Assembly (NCBI GenBank): GCA_029243485.1
Contig: JAQWRY010000062.1
Coordinates: 62,001 to 126,000 of the forward strand
Direction of reading: 5' to 3'
Source: Candidatus Binatia bacterium
GTDB taxonomy: Bacteria > Desulfobacterota > Binatia > UBA12015
Length of the DNA: 64,000 nt
The notes under the pieces were generated by a model. The model was given only the letters and a program-made list of their open reading frames with translations. It did not search any database and had not been told where the DNA came from. Positions 54,409-61,711 of this stretch are shown in pieces (positions within the stretch are counted from its first letter, which is position 1; every line of letters begins with the position of its first letter). The translations under genes were made by a program, and so were the position numbers.

Positions 54409-55687
54409 CCGCGCCTTCGCCGAGGTAATGCATAAGCGTGTCGTGGAAGTGCAGGATCCGAATCTCCTGCGCACCGAGGTGCAGGTTCCGAAACGCACGG
54501 GAGCGCATCCCTCGCTGGATGCGCGGGAGATTGTAGAGATCTTCGTCGAGGAGATTGCCACCGTCACATCGACCGTCGAACCGGTCGCCGGCCGCCTCCT
54601 TCAGGATGAGCTTCTCCGGGCGTGGCACGGGCTGGTCCGGCGTATTCACGAGATTCCAGAAATCGAAGAGCATCTTGTTCGGGTCGTCGGGGTGCGGACG
54701 GTGCGTGAACACCCACACAAACATCGAGTGGGTGTTGAACGTCACGTTCGGGAAGATCGTGTAGTGGAAGTCGTCGCACATCTGCGACTCGTTCAACGCG
54801 GAGAAATCGGCTCCGACCGCCGGACCGATTCCCCGGATCGAATCTGCGAACGCCTTCCGTGCGTCCTGGGTATTCCCGTTGAAGTTGTCGACGTCGACGC
54901 CGACGCGCTTGAGGAACATCTCCTTCATGCCCGGCGTGACCGTTCCCGCGCCGCGGTGGCGGGGGCTGGCCTGGATCTCCGGGAAGATCATGCGGGTGTG
55001 CTTTTCGTAGCAATCGTACTGGGTATTCACGTCGTCCGAGAACTCGAGTGTCCACGTGTGCGTCGCCGCGATGTGGTACGCCTCGTTGAACGCGTCGACA
55101 CTCGTCTTCCAGTTGCAGTCGATCTCGATCGTGCTGTCGAACGCGACCTTCCAGCGCTCGAACCCGTACGGGTCGAGGTGATGCGGAACGATTCCGAGGT
55201 ACTCGTGAAGAGGCTCGATGTCGGGATCGAGACTCAGGAAGACGAAACCGGCCCACGTCTCACAGCGCACCGGCTGCAGGCCCAGCTGATCTTTCGGAAC
55301 GCCTTGGGGAAAGCACTCGGCGTCGAGCGCCTTCAAGAGCCGACCGTCGACGTCGTACTCCCATCCGTGAAAAAGACACGAGAAGCGCTCTGCGTGTCCA
55401 ATTCCGGGCTCCCGCAGCCGGTTGCCCCGGTGCATGCAAACGTTGTAGCGGGCGGCCAGACTCCCATCGGCCTGCCGAATGACGAGCACCGACTCCGAAC
55501 CGATCTCGAACGTGAAGTAATCCCCCGGGTTGGGGGCGTCCGAGGCACGACCGGCGAGCAGCCATACGCGCGTCCACATCCGATCCCACTCGAGGGCTGC
55601 AAACTCGGCGCTGGTGTAACGATCCTTCGGCACAGGCGCGTAGCTCAGCGCGGGATCGGGGGCCTTCTCCATCGGGGTCGGTCGCAT
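54395..55687 (-). CDS. Rieske non-heme iron oxygenase, alpha subunit
   Basis: A 430-residue aromatic-ring/carboxylate oxygenase. Rieske cluster ligands C84-x-H86 and C104-x2-H107 ([18 protein letters not shown]). Mononuclear iron site at [13 protein letters not shown] with His205 and His210 after the NWK motif ([15 protein letters not shown]). The catalytic domain is complete ([20 protein letters not shown]). A reductase and beta subunit are not adjacent, so it is likely a monomer-type (KSH/CARDO-like) oxygenase fed by the ferredoxin gene that overlaps it. Start ATG 55687; an internal ATG five codons later is possible. Confidence 0.93.
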   Translation of the reverse strand: MRPTPMEKAPDPALSYAPVPKDRYTSAEFAALEWDRMWTRVWLLAGRASDAPNPGDYFTFEIGSESVLVIRQADGSLAARYNVCMHRGNRLREPGIGHAERFSCLFHGWEYDVDGRLLKALDAECFPQGVPKDQLGLQPVRCETWAGFVFLSLDPDIEPLHEYLGIVPHHLDPYGFERWKVAFDSTIEIDCNWKTSVDAFNEAYHIAATHTWTLEFSDDVNTQYDCYEKHTRMIFPEIQASPRHRGAGTVTPGMKEMFLKRVGVDVDNFNGNTQDARKAFADSIRGIGPAVGADFSALNESQMCDDFHYTIFPNVTFNTHSMFVWVFTHRPHPDDPNKMLFDFWNLVNTPDQPVPRPEKLILKEAAGDRFDGRCDGGNLLDEDLYNLPRIQRGMRSRAFRNLHLGAQEIRILHFHDTLMHYLGEGADGRG

Positions 55688-55826
55688 CCCCAAAAGGTCG
55701 CAACTCCCTCTCGCCGGGTCAACGCCGACCGCCCATGCGAGAGCTCGCTGCGGCCGCGCCGCCGATCGAGTCTCCCGGATCGGCCAGCCCCTCTTCCCCC
55801 GACTTCGTCCCGCCCGACCCCCGAAA

Positions 55827-56008
55827 CCCGCGGGAGCGTGAAGTGGAACGTGCCCCCAGCGCTGAGCCGACTCTCGGCCCAGATGCGACCACCGTGACAC
55901 GTCACAATCTCGTGGCAGATGGCGAGACCGAGGCCCACCTGCAATCGCAGGCGGATCTCCGTCGTGGACGAGTTGGGCCCCGGCGAGAATTGATCGAGGA
56001 TCCACTCC
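55827..56008 (-). pseudogene. C-terminal fragment of a histidine kinase ATPase domain
   Basis: [12 protein letters not shown] followed by [20 protein letters not shown] and [13 protein letters not shown] is the G2-box and final strands of a HATPase_c domain. The N- and G1-boxes, dimerisation helix and sensor are missing and the frame before it is unrelated. Not functional. Confidence 0.65.
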
Positions 56009-56188
56009 ATTGTGGGGGATTCGGGCCCGGCGCTGCGTGGCTCGACGGCTGTCCCTCGGCTCACCCGAAGCTCCTATCAGGGACCGGGGGGCCCATGAAG
56101 TGGGGCGACTCTCCCGTCAGTCGGAGAGTCAAAGTATTCGCAGATTCATGCGCCACCCGCCTCCCGTGAGTGCCGCACACATGGAACC

Positions 56189-57427
56189 ATGCAGGGCCAT
56201 ATCCCCCCTTCGAACGGAGACGCCGTGAGACGAATCCTCGTCATCGATGCAGGTCCCAAGTTAGCCGACGGCATTCGCCACGAACTCGCCAACCTCCAGC
56301 GCGAGGGTCGCGTGCGGGTTGCATCAGATCGCGACGGAGCCCTGCAGGAGCTCGAAGCGGGTCGCTACGACGCGGTCGTATGCGCCATTTACCCGACCGG
56401 CCTCGATGGGGGGAAGATCCTCTCGCACATCCACGGCAGCTCCCCCACGACCGTACGCATCGCCGTCGCGGAGAAGGTCGAAGCGACGATGCCGAGCGTC
56501 TCCACCGCACATCGCTTCATCCCTCGTCACACATCGCCGGCGGAGATGCTCGAGGTCGTGGATCGGTGCTGCAATTTGCAAGGCTTGCTCGTGAGCCCCT
56601 CGGTTGCGCGGCTTGTCAGTTCCGTCGGCACCCTTCCGCCCATTCCACATCTCTATGCGCAGCTCATCCAGATGCTCTCGGATCCCGAAGTCGGTCTTCG
56701 CGATCTGGCGCAGGTCGTCGAAAGGGACACGGCGATCGCCGATCGCATCCTTCATGTCGCGAACTCCGCATTCTTCGGTCTGCCCCGCCAGGTCAAGACG
56801 ATCGAACAAGCGCTGAACTACACCGGCGTGAATACCGTGAAGAGCCTCGTCCTCTCAGCCGAGGTCTTCCGTTCGTTCTCCGACGACAGCGGCGCCTCCC
56901 GGCTTCCTCTCGACGAGAGGCAAGACCACGCGCTTCTCACGGCGAACATCGCGCGCCGGCTTCCCGCAGACCGTGACACCGCCGAGGAAGCGTTCACCGC
57001 AGCCCTCCTGCATGACGTCGGGAAGCTCGTTCTCGCCTCCCGGCTCCCCGAGGAGTTCATCGAGAACGTGGCAGCCGTCATCGAGCAGCAGAGACCGGTC
57101 GAGAGCATCGAACAGGACCGATACGGCGTAAGCCACGCGGAGGTCGGCGCCTACCTCCTCGCCCTGTGGGGGCTCCCCGAGACCATCGTGGAAGCGGTCG
57201 CGCATCACCACTCACCCATGCGAGTCGCGCACGAATCCTTCGAACTCCTGGACGCTGTCCATCTCGCCAACCATCTCGCCCTCGAGCAGAGCGGCGAAAG
57301 CTCCGCCGATGCCAAGGCGGACGCGCGACTCGACCCCCAGTACGTCGATGCCCTTCAACTCGAGGAACGAATCCCAGAGTGGCGCGCGATGGCCGCCGAA
57401 CAGGCCGGAACCGACCAGGCCGGATAG
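56189..57427 (+). CDS. Pseudo-receiver plus HDOD domain protein
   Basis: A 412-residue soluble protein. Residues about 13-130 fold like a receiver (RRILVIDAGPKLADGIRHEL, GRYDAVVCAIYPTGLDGGKI) but the phospho-acceptor Asp is replaced (VVCAI where VVSDM-type is usual) and the Lys is lost, so it is a pseudo-receiver. An HDOD domain follows (LPPIPHLYAQLIQMLSDPEV, ADRILHVANSAFFGLPRQVK, LLHDVGKLVLASRLP with an HD, VGAYLLALWGLPETIVEAVA, HHHSP). HDOD proteins act in signalling without the metal phosphohydrolase activity of HD-GYP. Stands alone. Confidence 0.85.
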   Translation: MQGHIPPSNGDAVRRILVIDAGPKLADGIRHELANLQREGRVRVASDRDGALQELEAGRYDAVVCAIYPTGLDGGKILSHIHGSSPTTVRIAVAEKVEATMPSVSTAHRFIPRHTSPAEMLEVVDRCCNLQGLLVSPSVARLVSSVGTLPPIPHLYAQLIQMLSDPEVGLRDLAQVVERDTAIADRILHVANSAFFGLPRQVKTIEQALNYTGVNTVKSLVLSAEVFRSFSDDSGASRLPLDERQDHALLTANIARRLPADRDTAEEAFTAALLHDVGKLVLASRLPEEFIENVAAVIEQQRPVESIEQDRYGVSHAEVGAYLLALWGLPETIVEAVAHHHSPMRVAHESFELLDAVHLANHLALEQSGESSADAKADARLDPQYVDALQLEERIPEWRAMAAEQAGTDQAG

Positions 57428-57507
57428 CCATCCGCTTCGTTCCGCGGTAGGAACCGTTCGAGCGGGCCGGTGTCCGGCCGAGCCGCCGAGGGAACGAGGC
57501 ACGATCG

Positions 57508-58287
57508 ATGGACGGCGAGACGAACGAAGACGCGCTGACGTCGGCGCGAGAGTGGATCGACGAAGCGCAGCGCGTGGTGGTGCTGACGGGCGCCGGAATC
57601 TCGACGGACTCCGGCATCGCGGACTTCCGCGGTCCCAAAGGGTTGTGGACCAAGAATCCGGAAGCCGAGAAGGCCGCAACCCTACACCACTACGTCGGCG
57701 ACCCCGACATTCGAAAACGCGCCTGGAAGAACCGCCTCGACTCTCCGATGTGGCAAGCGGAACCGAACACGGGCCACCTGGCATTGGTCGAACTCGAACG
57801 CAGAGGCAAGCTCGACACGTTGATCACCCAGAACGTGGATGGGCTTCATCACAAGGCCGGAACGTCCCCGGAGATCGTCGTCGAGATCCACGGCAACGTC
57901 CGTGAGGTCGGGTGTCTCGACTGCGGCGAGCGAGCCCCGATGGAGCGCGCGCTCGACCGCGTCCGCTCGGGCGAAGAGGACCCGGCGTGCCGCACCTGCG
58001 GCGGCATCCTCAAGTCCGCAACCATCTCGTTCGGCCAGGGACTCGTCGCGTCCGACCTCATGCGCGCCGAACGAGCCGCGCGGTCTTGCGATCTCATGAT
58101 CGCAATCGGGACGACGCTGGCGGTCTTTCCCGTTGCCGGGGTCGTGCCGACGGCCAAGGAGTCCGGCGCCAGAGTCGTCATCCTGAACGCGCAGCCGACC
58201 GAGATGGACGGCCTCGCCGACGCCGTGCTCCGCGGCCCCATCGGAACGTTGCTACCGCAGCTGGTGGGAACCGCGGACCTTCAGTAG
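57508..58287 (+). CDS. cobB: NAD-dependent protein deacylase (sirtuin)
   Basis: A 259-residue Sir2 protein. NAD loop TGAGISTDSGIADFRGPKG (GAGIS at 28-32), ITQNVDGLHHKAG, catalytic His128 in VEIHGN, zinc Cys136/139 and 161/164 (VGCLDCG, ACRTCGG), and SFGQGL, IGTTLAVFPVAG. It removes acyl groups from lysines, releasing O-acyl-ADP-ribose. Its last 36 bases overlap the convergent hydroxylase gene. Confidence 0.95.
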   Translation: MDGETNEDALTSAREWIDEAQRVVVLTGAGISTDSGIADFRGPKGLWTKNPEAEKAATLHHYVGDPDIRKRAWKNRLDSPMWQAEPNTGHLALVELERRGKLDTLITQNVDGLHHKAGTSPEIVVEIHGNVREVGCLDCGERAPMERALDRVRSGEEDPACRTCGGILKSATISFGQGLVASDLMRAERAARSCDLMIAIGTTLAVFPVAGVVPTAKESGARVVILNAQPTEMDGLADAVLRGPIGTLLPQLVGTADLQ

Positions 58288-59133
58288 GTCCGCCTGCATC
58301 TCGCGCGCCGTCTGCGTCGAACGGTAGGGGCTCCAGCCCGGAGGCTGCAGGAGATACGACACGGAGTCGTGCCACGTCTCCGCGTTCCGCGCGTCGCAGA
58401 ACATTGCCGCCCATTCATGAAACGCGATCTTCACGGGGTGGAAGGTGTGGATGTTCTTTGTGAGGCCGTAGTCGACCGGCTCACTCTCCGGCTCGAAGCT
58501 GTCGAACAGGCGATCCCACACGATCAGGATGCCACCGTAGTTACGATCGAGGTACCGCACGTTCCGACCGTGATGCACCCGGTGATGCGAGGGTGTGTTC
58601 AGGAACGACTCGAGCGGGCCCAGCCCACCGATGAGCTCCGTGTGAATCCAGAACTGGTAGATCAGACTGACGGACTGGGCGAAGACGATCGCCAGTGGAT
58701 CGAATCCGATCAACGCGAGCGGCACCCAGAAGATCGGCCCGGTAAACGGTGTGGTCCAGCACTGGCGCAGCGCGGTCGACAGGTTGTAGCGAGTGCTCGA
58801 GTGATGGTTCACGTGCCCGGCCCAGAGCATCCGGACCTCGTGGTGCATTCGGTGAAACCAGTAGTAGCAAAAGTCCTCGCCCACGAGCAGCAGCGGAAGA
58901 GTCCACCAGGTGAAGTCGACCTGTCCGATCGCGAGCATCGAGGCGGCGTCGTACACGACGAAAGCCCACGCCTTGGCGAACAGACCCACCACGACGTTGC
59001 CCACGCCCATCGACAGACTCGCAAACGTGTCTTTGGTTTCGTACCCCCGCACCTTGCGGCTCGCCGTGAGGATCGACTCGAGGACGATCAGTGCGATGAA
59101 ACCGGGAACGGCGAACGCGATGAGCATCGACAT
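58252..59133 (-). CDS. Sterol desaturase/fatty acid hydroxylase family enzyme
   Basis: A 293-residue integral membrane di-iron enzyme. Its three His clusters are intact: H94-x2-H97-H98 (YWFHRMHHEV), H107-x2-H110-H111 (GHVNHHSS) and H183-H184-x2-H187-H188 (SHHRVHHG). Four or more spans flank them. Family members hydroxylate or desaturate lipid tails, sterols or carotenoids at the membrane. The ATG overlaps the TetR stop by one base (TGATG), so it is coupled to its regulator. Confidence 0.92.
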   Translation of the reverse strand: MSMLIAFAVPGFIALIVLESILTASRKVRGYETKDTFASLSMGVGNVVVGLFAKAWAFVVYDAASMLAIGQVDFTWWTLPLLLVGEDFCYYWFHRMHHEVRMLWAGHVNHHSSTRYNLSTALRQCWTTPFTGPIFWVPLALIGFDPLAIVFAQSVSLIYQFWIHTELIGGLGPLESFLNTPSHHRVHHGRNVRYLDRNYGGILIVWDRLFDSFEPESEPVDYGLTKNIHTFHPVKIAFHEWAAMFCDARNAETWHDSVSYLLQPPGWSPYRSTQTAREMQADLLKVRGSHQLR

Positions 59134-59774
59134 CAGGCCACGCCCTCCAACTCCAACCGCGCCCAACGCTCGAGCGCCTCGAGTGCGGGCTCCTCCCGAT
59201 CGAGGTCCGGCAGGACTGCGGAACCGAGCGCCGCGCCCTGCATCGTGTTGAGCAGAACATCGACGACGGCATCGAAGCGATCATTGCCGGCGGCCTGTTG
59301 CGCAAAGAGTCCGCGAGCGACGAGACGCAGATTGTCGCGGTGGGCGCGAAGGGCCGGCTCGATTGCCCCGCGCAGTTCGGCATCCGTACGGGCGGCCACG
59401 TAGAGCTCAAACGCGGCTTGCAGCCGGGGCTCGGCGAACGTCTGCCGCAGGAGGCGGATCGCGCCGCTCAGCCGGCCCCCCGGGTCTTGCGCCGCGAGCT
59501 TGGAGAAAGACCGCCGGTAGTCCTCCACCATCGTCGCGAAGAGATGCTCGACGGCCGCGCTCAGCAGCTCGACCTTCGATGCGAAGTGCTTGAAGAGAGC
59601 GCCCTGCGAGACGCCGGCGCGCTGCCCGATCTCGGTTGTGCTGGAACCGGCGTGACCCCGATCGACCAGGCATTCGACCGTCGCGTCGAGGATTTTCCGG
59701 CGGGTCGCCCGGCTTCGCGCCTGCTTAGGTGCCCTGCGCGATTCGACCGGCTGCACCACCGTCTTGACCATCAT
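59133..59774 (-). CDS. TetR family regulator of the hydroxylase gene
   Basis: A 213-residue TetR protein from ATG 59774 (a longer start at 59834 would run the coding region through the operator palindrome at 59804 and lacks support). HTH: RKILDATVECLVDRGHAGSS, TEIGQRAGVSQGALFKHFAS, KVELLSAAVEHLF. The C-terminal domain is of the lipid/acyl-ligand TetR type. Divergent from the second TetR at 59910. Confidence 0.9.
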   Translation of the reverse strand: MMVKTVVQPVESRRAPKQARSRATRRKILDATVECLVDRGHAGSSTTEIGQRAGVSQGALFKHFASKVELLSAAVEHLFATMVEDYRRSFSKLAAQDPGGRLSGAIRLLRQTFAEPRLQAAFELYVAARTDAELRGAIEPALRAHRDNLRLVARGLFAQQAAGNDRFDAVVDVLLNTMQGAALGSAVLPDLDREEPALEALERWARLELEGVA

Positions 59775-59803
59775 GTTGCCTAGACTAGCTTTTTCATTAA
59801 AAC

Positions 59804-59815
59804 GTGACAAGTCAC
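59804..59815. promoter_or_regulatory. Palindrome upstream of the hydroxylase TetR
   Basis: GTGAC-AA-GTCAC, a perfect 5-bp-arm inverted repeat, 30 bases upstream of the chosen TetR start, with a second small repeat CTAG-A-CTAG at 59780-59788. Likely operator; binding inferred. Confidence 0.45.
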
Positions 59816-59835
59816 TTTCTTTAAGAGAGACCATA

Positions 59836-59864
59836 TTGACTCAGCGCGTCTTCCAACGTACGCT
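59836..59864 (+). promoter_or_regulatory. Sigma70-type promoter of the TetR-RND operon
   Basis: TTGACT (59836-59841), 17 bases, TACGCT (59859-59864). The -10 overlaps the left arm of the operator at 59862-59883, so repressor binding would block polymerase directly. Confidence 0.6.
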
Positions 59865-59883
59865 TCAAACACGTGATTGAAGC
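59862..59883. promoter_or_regulatory. TetR operator of the efflux operon
   Basis: GCTTCAA-N8-TTGAAGC, a perfect 7-bp-arm inverted repeat with CACGTG at its centre, lies between the promoter and the TetR start at 59910. The outer TTCAAAC/GTTTGAA-like halves resemble PsrA-type sites. Confidence 0.6.
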
Positions 59884-59909
59884 ACCTGGCTGAGTTCTCG
59901 GAGGTACCC

Positions 59910-60542
59910 TTGCGACAAATCGACACCAAAGACCGGCTCTTGGAAGCCGCCGAGCGCCTGTTCGCGAGCGGAGGACTCTCGCGTACGTCGCTGCGCGCCA
60001 TCACCTGCGAAGCCGGGGTGAACGTGGCGGCGGTGCACTACCACTTCGGCTCCAAGGACGAGCTCCTGGTGGAACTCGTCCGTCGCCGCATCGCGCCGAT
60101 GAACGAAGAGCGCCTCGCCCGACTCGAGGAAATCGAGAGCCGCCACAGCGAGGGCGCCCTCCCCCTCGACCCGGTACTGCGGGCGTTCATCGAGCCGGCC
60201 TTCCGCTTCCGGACCGAGATGAGCGGCCAAGAACAACTCGGGCGCTTTTTCGGGCGCCTCTACTCCGAGCCCGAAGAGATCCTCGAGTCGACCCTGCGGG
60301 AGATCTTCGAGGATATCGCAAAACGCTTCCGCGCCGCTTTCGCACGCGCGGTTCCCGGGCTGCCCGACAGCGAACTCGACTGGCGGTTCCACTTCCTCAT
60401 CGGTGTCGTGGTGCACACACTGATGGGGCGACGTGAGATGGACACCCCCAACGACGGAACCGCACCCGATCACGAAGTGATCGATCGCGTCGTCGCCTTC
60501 ACGGCGGCGGGACTCAGTGCTCCGGTGGAGATCGGCCAGTGA
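59910..60542 (+). CDS. TetR family regulator, PsrA-like C-terminus
   Basis: A 210-residue TetR protein. HTH RLLEAAERLFASGGLSRTSL, ITCEAGVNVAAVHYHFGSK. The C-terminal domain, with LVRRRIAPMNEERLARLEE and RFFGRLYSEPEEILES, is of the TetR_C_30/PsrA type, whose known members sense fatty acids or acyl-CoA. TTG 59910 is preferred because GGAGG lies five bases upstream. It heads a TetR-adaptor-RND operon with GTGA overlaps and has a promoter and operator directly upstream. Confidence 0.9.
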   Translation: MRQIDTKDRLLEAAERLFASGGLSRTSLRAITCEAGVNVAAVHYHFGSKDELLVELVRRRIAPMNEERLARLEEIESRHSEGALPLDPVLRAFIEPAFRFRTEMSGQEQLGRFFGRLYSEPEEILESTLREIFEDIAKRFRAAFARAVPGLPDSELDWRFHFLIGVVVHTLMGRREMDTPNDGTAPDHEVIDRVVAFTAAGLSAPVEIGQ

Positions 60543-61711
60543 AGACACGCATTCCAATGAAGATCCTTCTTCCGATCGTCATCGTCGCCATCGGCGGTGT
60601 CGGCGCGACCGTGCTCGTCGCGGCGCGCGCCAAGGTCGAAACGAAGCCGCCGTCGCTGACCGCACCGCTCGTCCGAGTGCGTACGGTGACTCCCACGACC
60701 GTGCAGCTCGACGTGTGGGGTCAGGGCACCGTTCAACCTCGGACGGAAAGCAACCTCGTTGCGGAAGTCGACGGACGCGCCCTCTGGGTTTCGCCCGACC
60801 TCGTGAGCGGTGGCTTCTTCGAGGAAGGCGATCCGCTGATCCGCATGGACACGACCGACTACGAGCTTCACGTCGCCCGAACCGCTGCGACCGTGGAGAG
60901 TTCTGCGAGCCGGCTGTCGCTCGCGCGGAAGACGCTCGCGCGGAACCAGACGCTCGCGAAGACCGGCGCCATCAGCAAACTCGAACTCGACGATGCGGAG
61001 AACAACGCCCGCGTCGCCGAAGCCGTGCAACGCGAGGCCGACGCCGCGTACCAGCAGGCCCGTCGCAACCTCGACCGTACCGAGATCCGCGCGCCGTTCG
61101 ATGGCCGTGTCCGCTCCGAGAACATCGACGTCGGACAGTTCCTGTCCAAGGGCGCAGCCATCGCGAAGGTCTACGCCGTCGACTTCGCCGAAGTCCGCCT
61201 CCCGCTCGCCGACGCCGACCTCGCCTTTCTGGACCTCGATCTCGCAAATCGCCGGGACAAGAGCGCCGAGTCGGGCCCCGCGGTCGAGCTGAGTGCCAAG
61301 TTCGCCGGCCAAGACCGGCAGTGGACGGGCCACGTGACCCGCACCGAGGGCGAGATCGACCAGCGCAGCCGGATGGTCCATGTGATCGTCCGCGTCGAGG
61401 ACCCCTACGGGGCCGCCGTCGATGATGGCGGCGCTCCCCTCGCCGTCGGGCTCTTCGTCAACGCGACCATCGCCGGCCGTGAATTGCCCGGTGCAATCGT
61501 CCTCCCTCGTGCGGCCATGCGCGGCGCAGACCGCGTCCTCGTGGTCGATGCCGAAGACCGCCTCGCCGAGCGCAAGGTCGAGGTCGCTCGCAAGCTTCGC
61601 GACGAAGTCATCCTCTCCAGCGGACTCGAGGCCGGAGACCGCGTGCTTCTCTCCACCATCGAAGGGGCAACTAGCGGCATGAAGGTACGCGTCGTCGAGG
61701 ACGCCGCGTGA
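60539..61711 (+). CDS. RND efflux periplasmic adaptor (MFP)
   Basis: A 390-residue HlyD-like adaptor. One N-terminal span (ILLPIVIVAIGGVGATVLVA), lipoyl/barrel-sandwich halves (LVAEVDGRALWVSPDLVSGG and IRAPFDGRVRSENIDVGQFL), an alpha-hairpin with coiled coil between (KLELDDAENNARVAEAVQRE), and a beta-barrel and membrane-proximal end. It joins the inner-membrane RND pump to an outer-membrane channel, which is not in the window. GTG 60539 overlaps the TetR stop (GTGA); ATG 60557 is the alternative. Confidence 0.92.
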   Translation: MKTRIPMKILLPIVIVAIGGVGATVLVAARAKVETKPPSLTAPLVRVRTVTPTTVQLDVWGQGTVQPRTESNLVAEVDGRALWVSPDLVSGGFFEEGDPLIRMDTTDYELHVARTAATVESSASRLSLARKTLARNQTLAKTGAISKLELDDAENNARVAEAVQREADAAYQQARRNLDRTEIRAPFDGRVRSENIDVGQFLSKGAAIAKVYAVDFAEVRLPLADADLAFLDLDLANRRDKSAESGPAVELSAKFAGQDRQWTGHVTRTEGEIDQRSRMVHVIVRVEDPYGAAVDDGGAPLAVGLFVNATIAGRELPGAIVLPRAAMRGADRVLVVDAEDRLAERKVEVARKLRDEVILSSGLEAGDRVLLSTIEGATSGMKVRVVEDAA

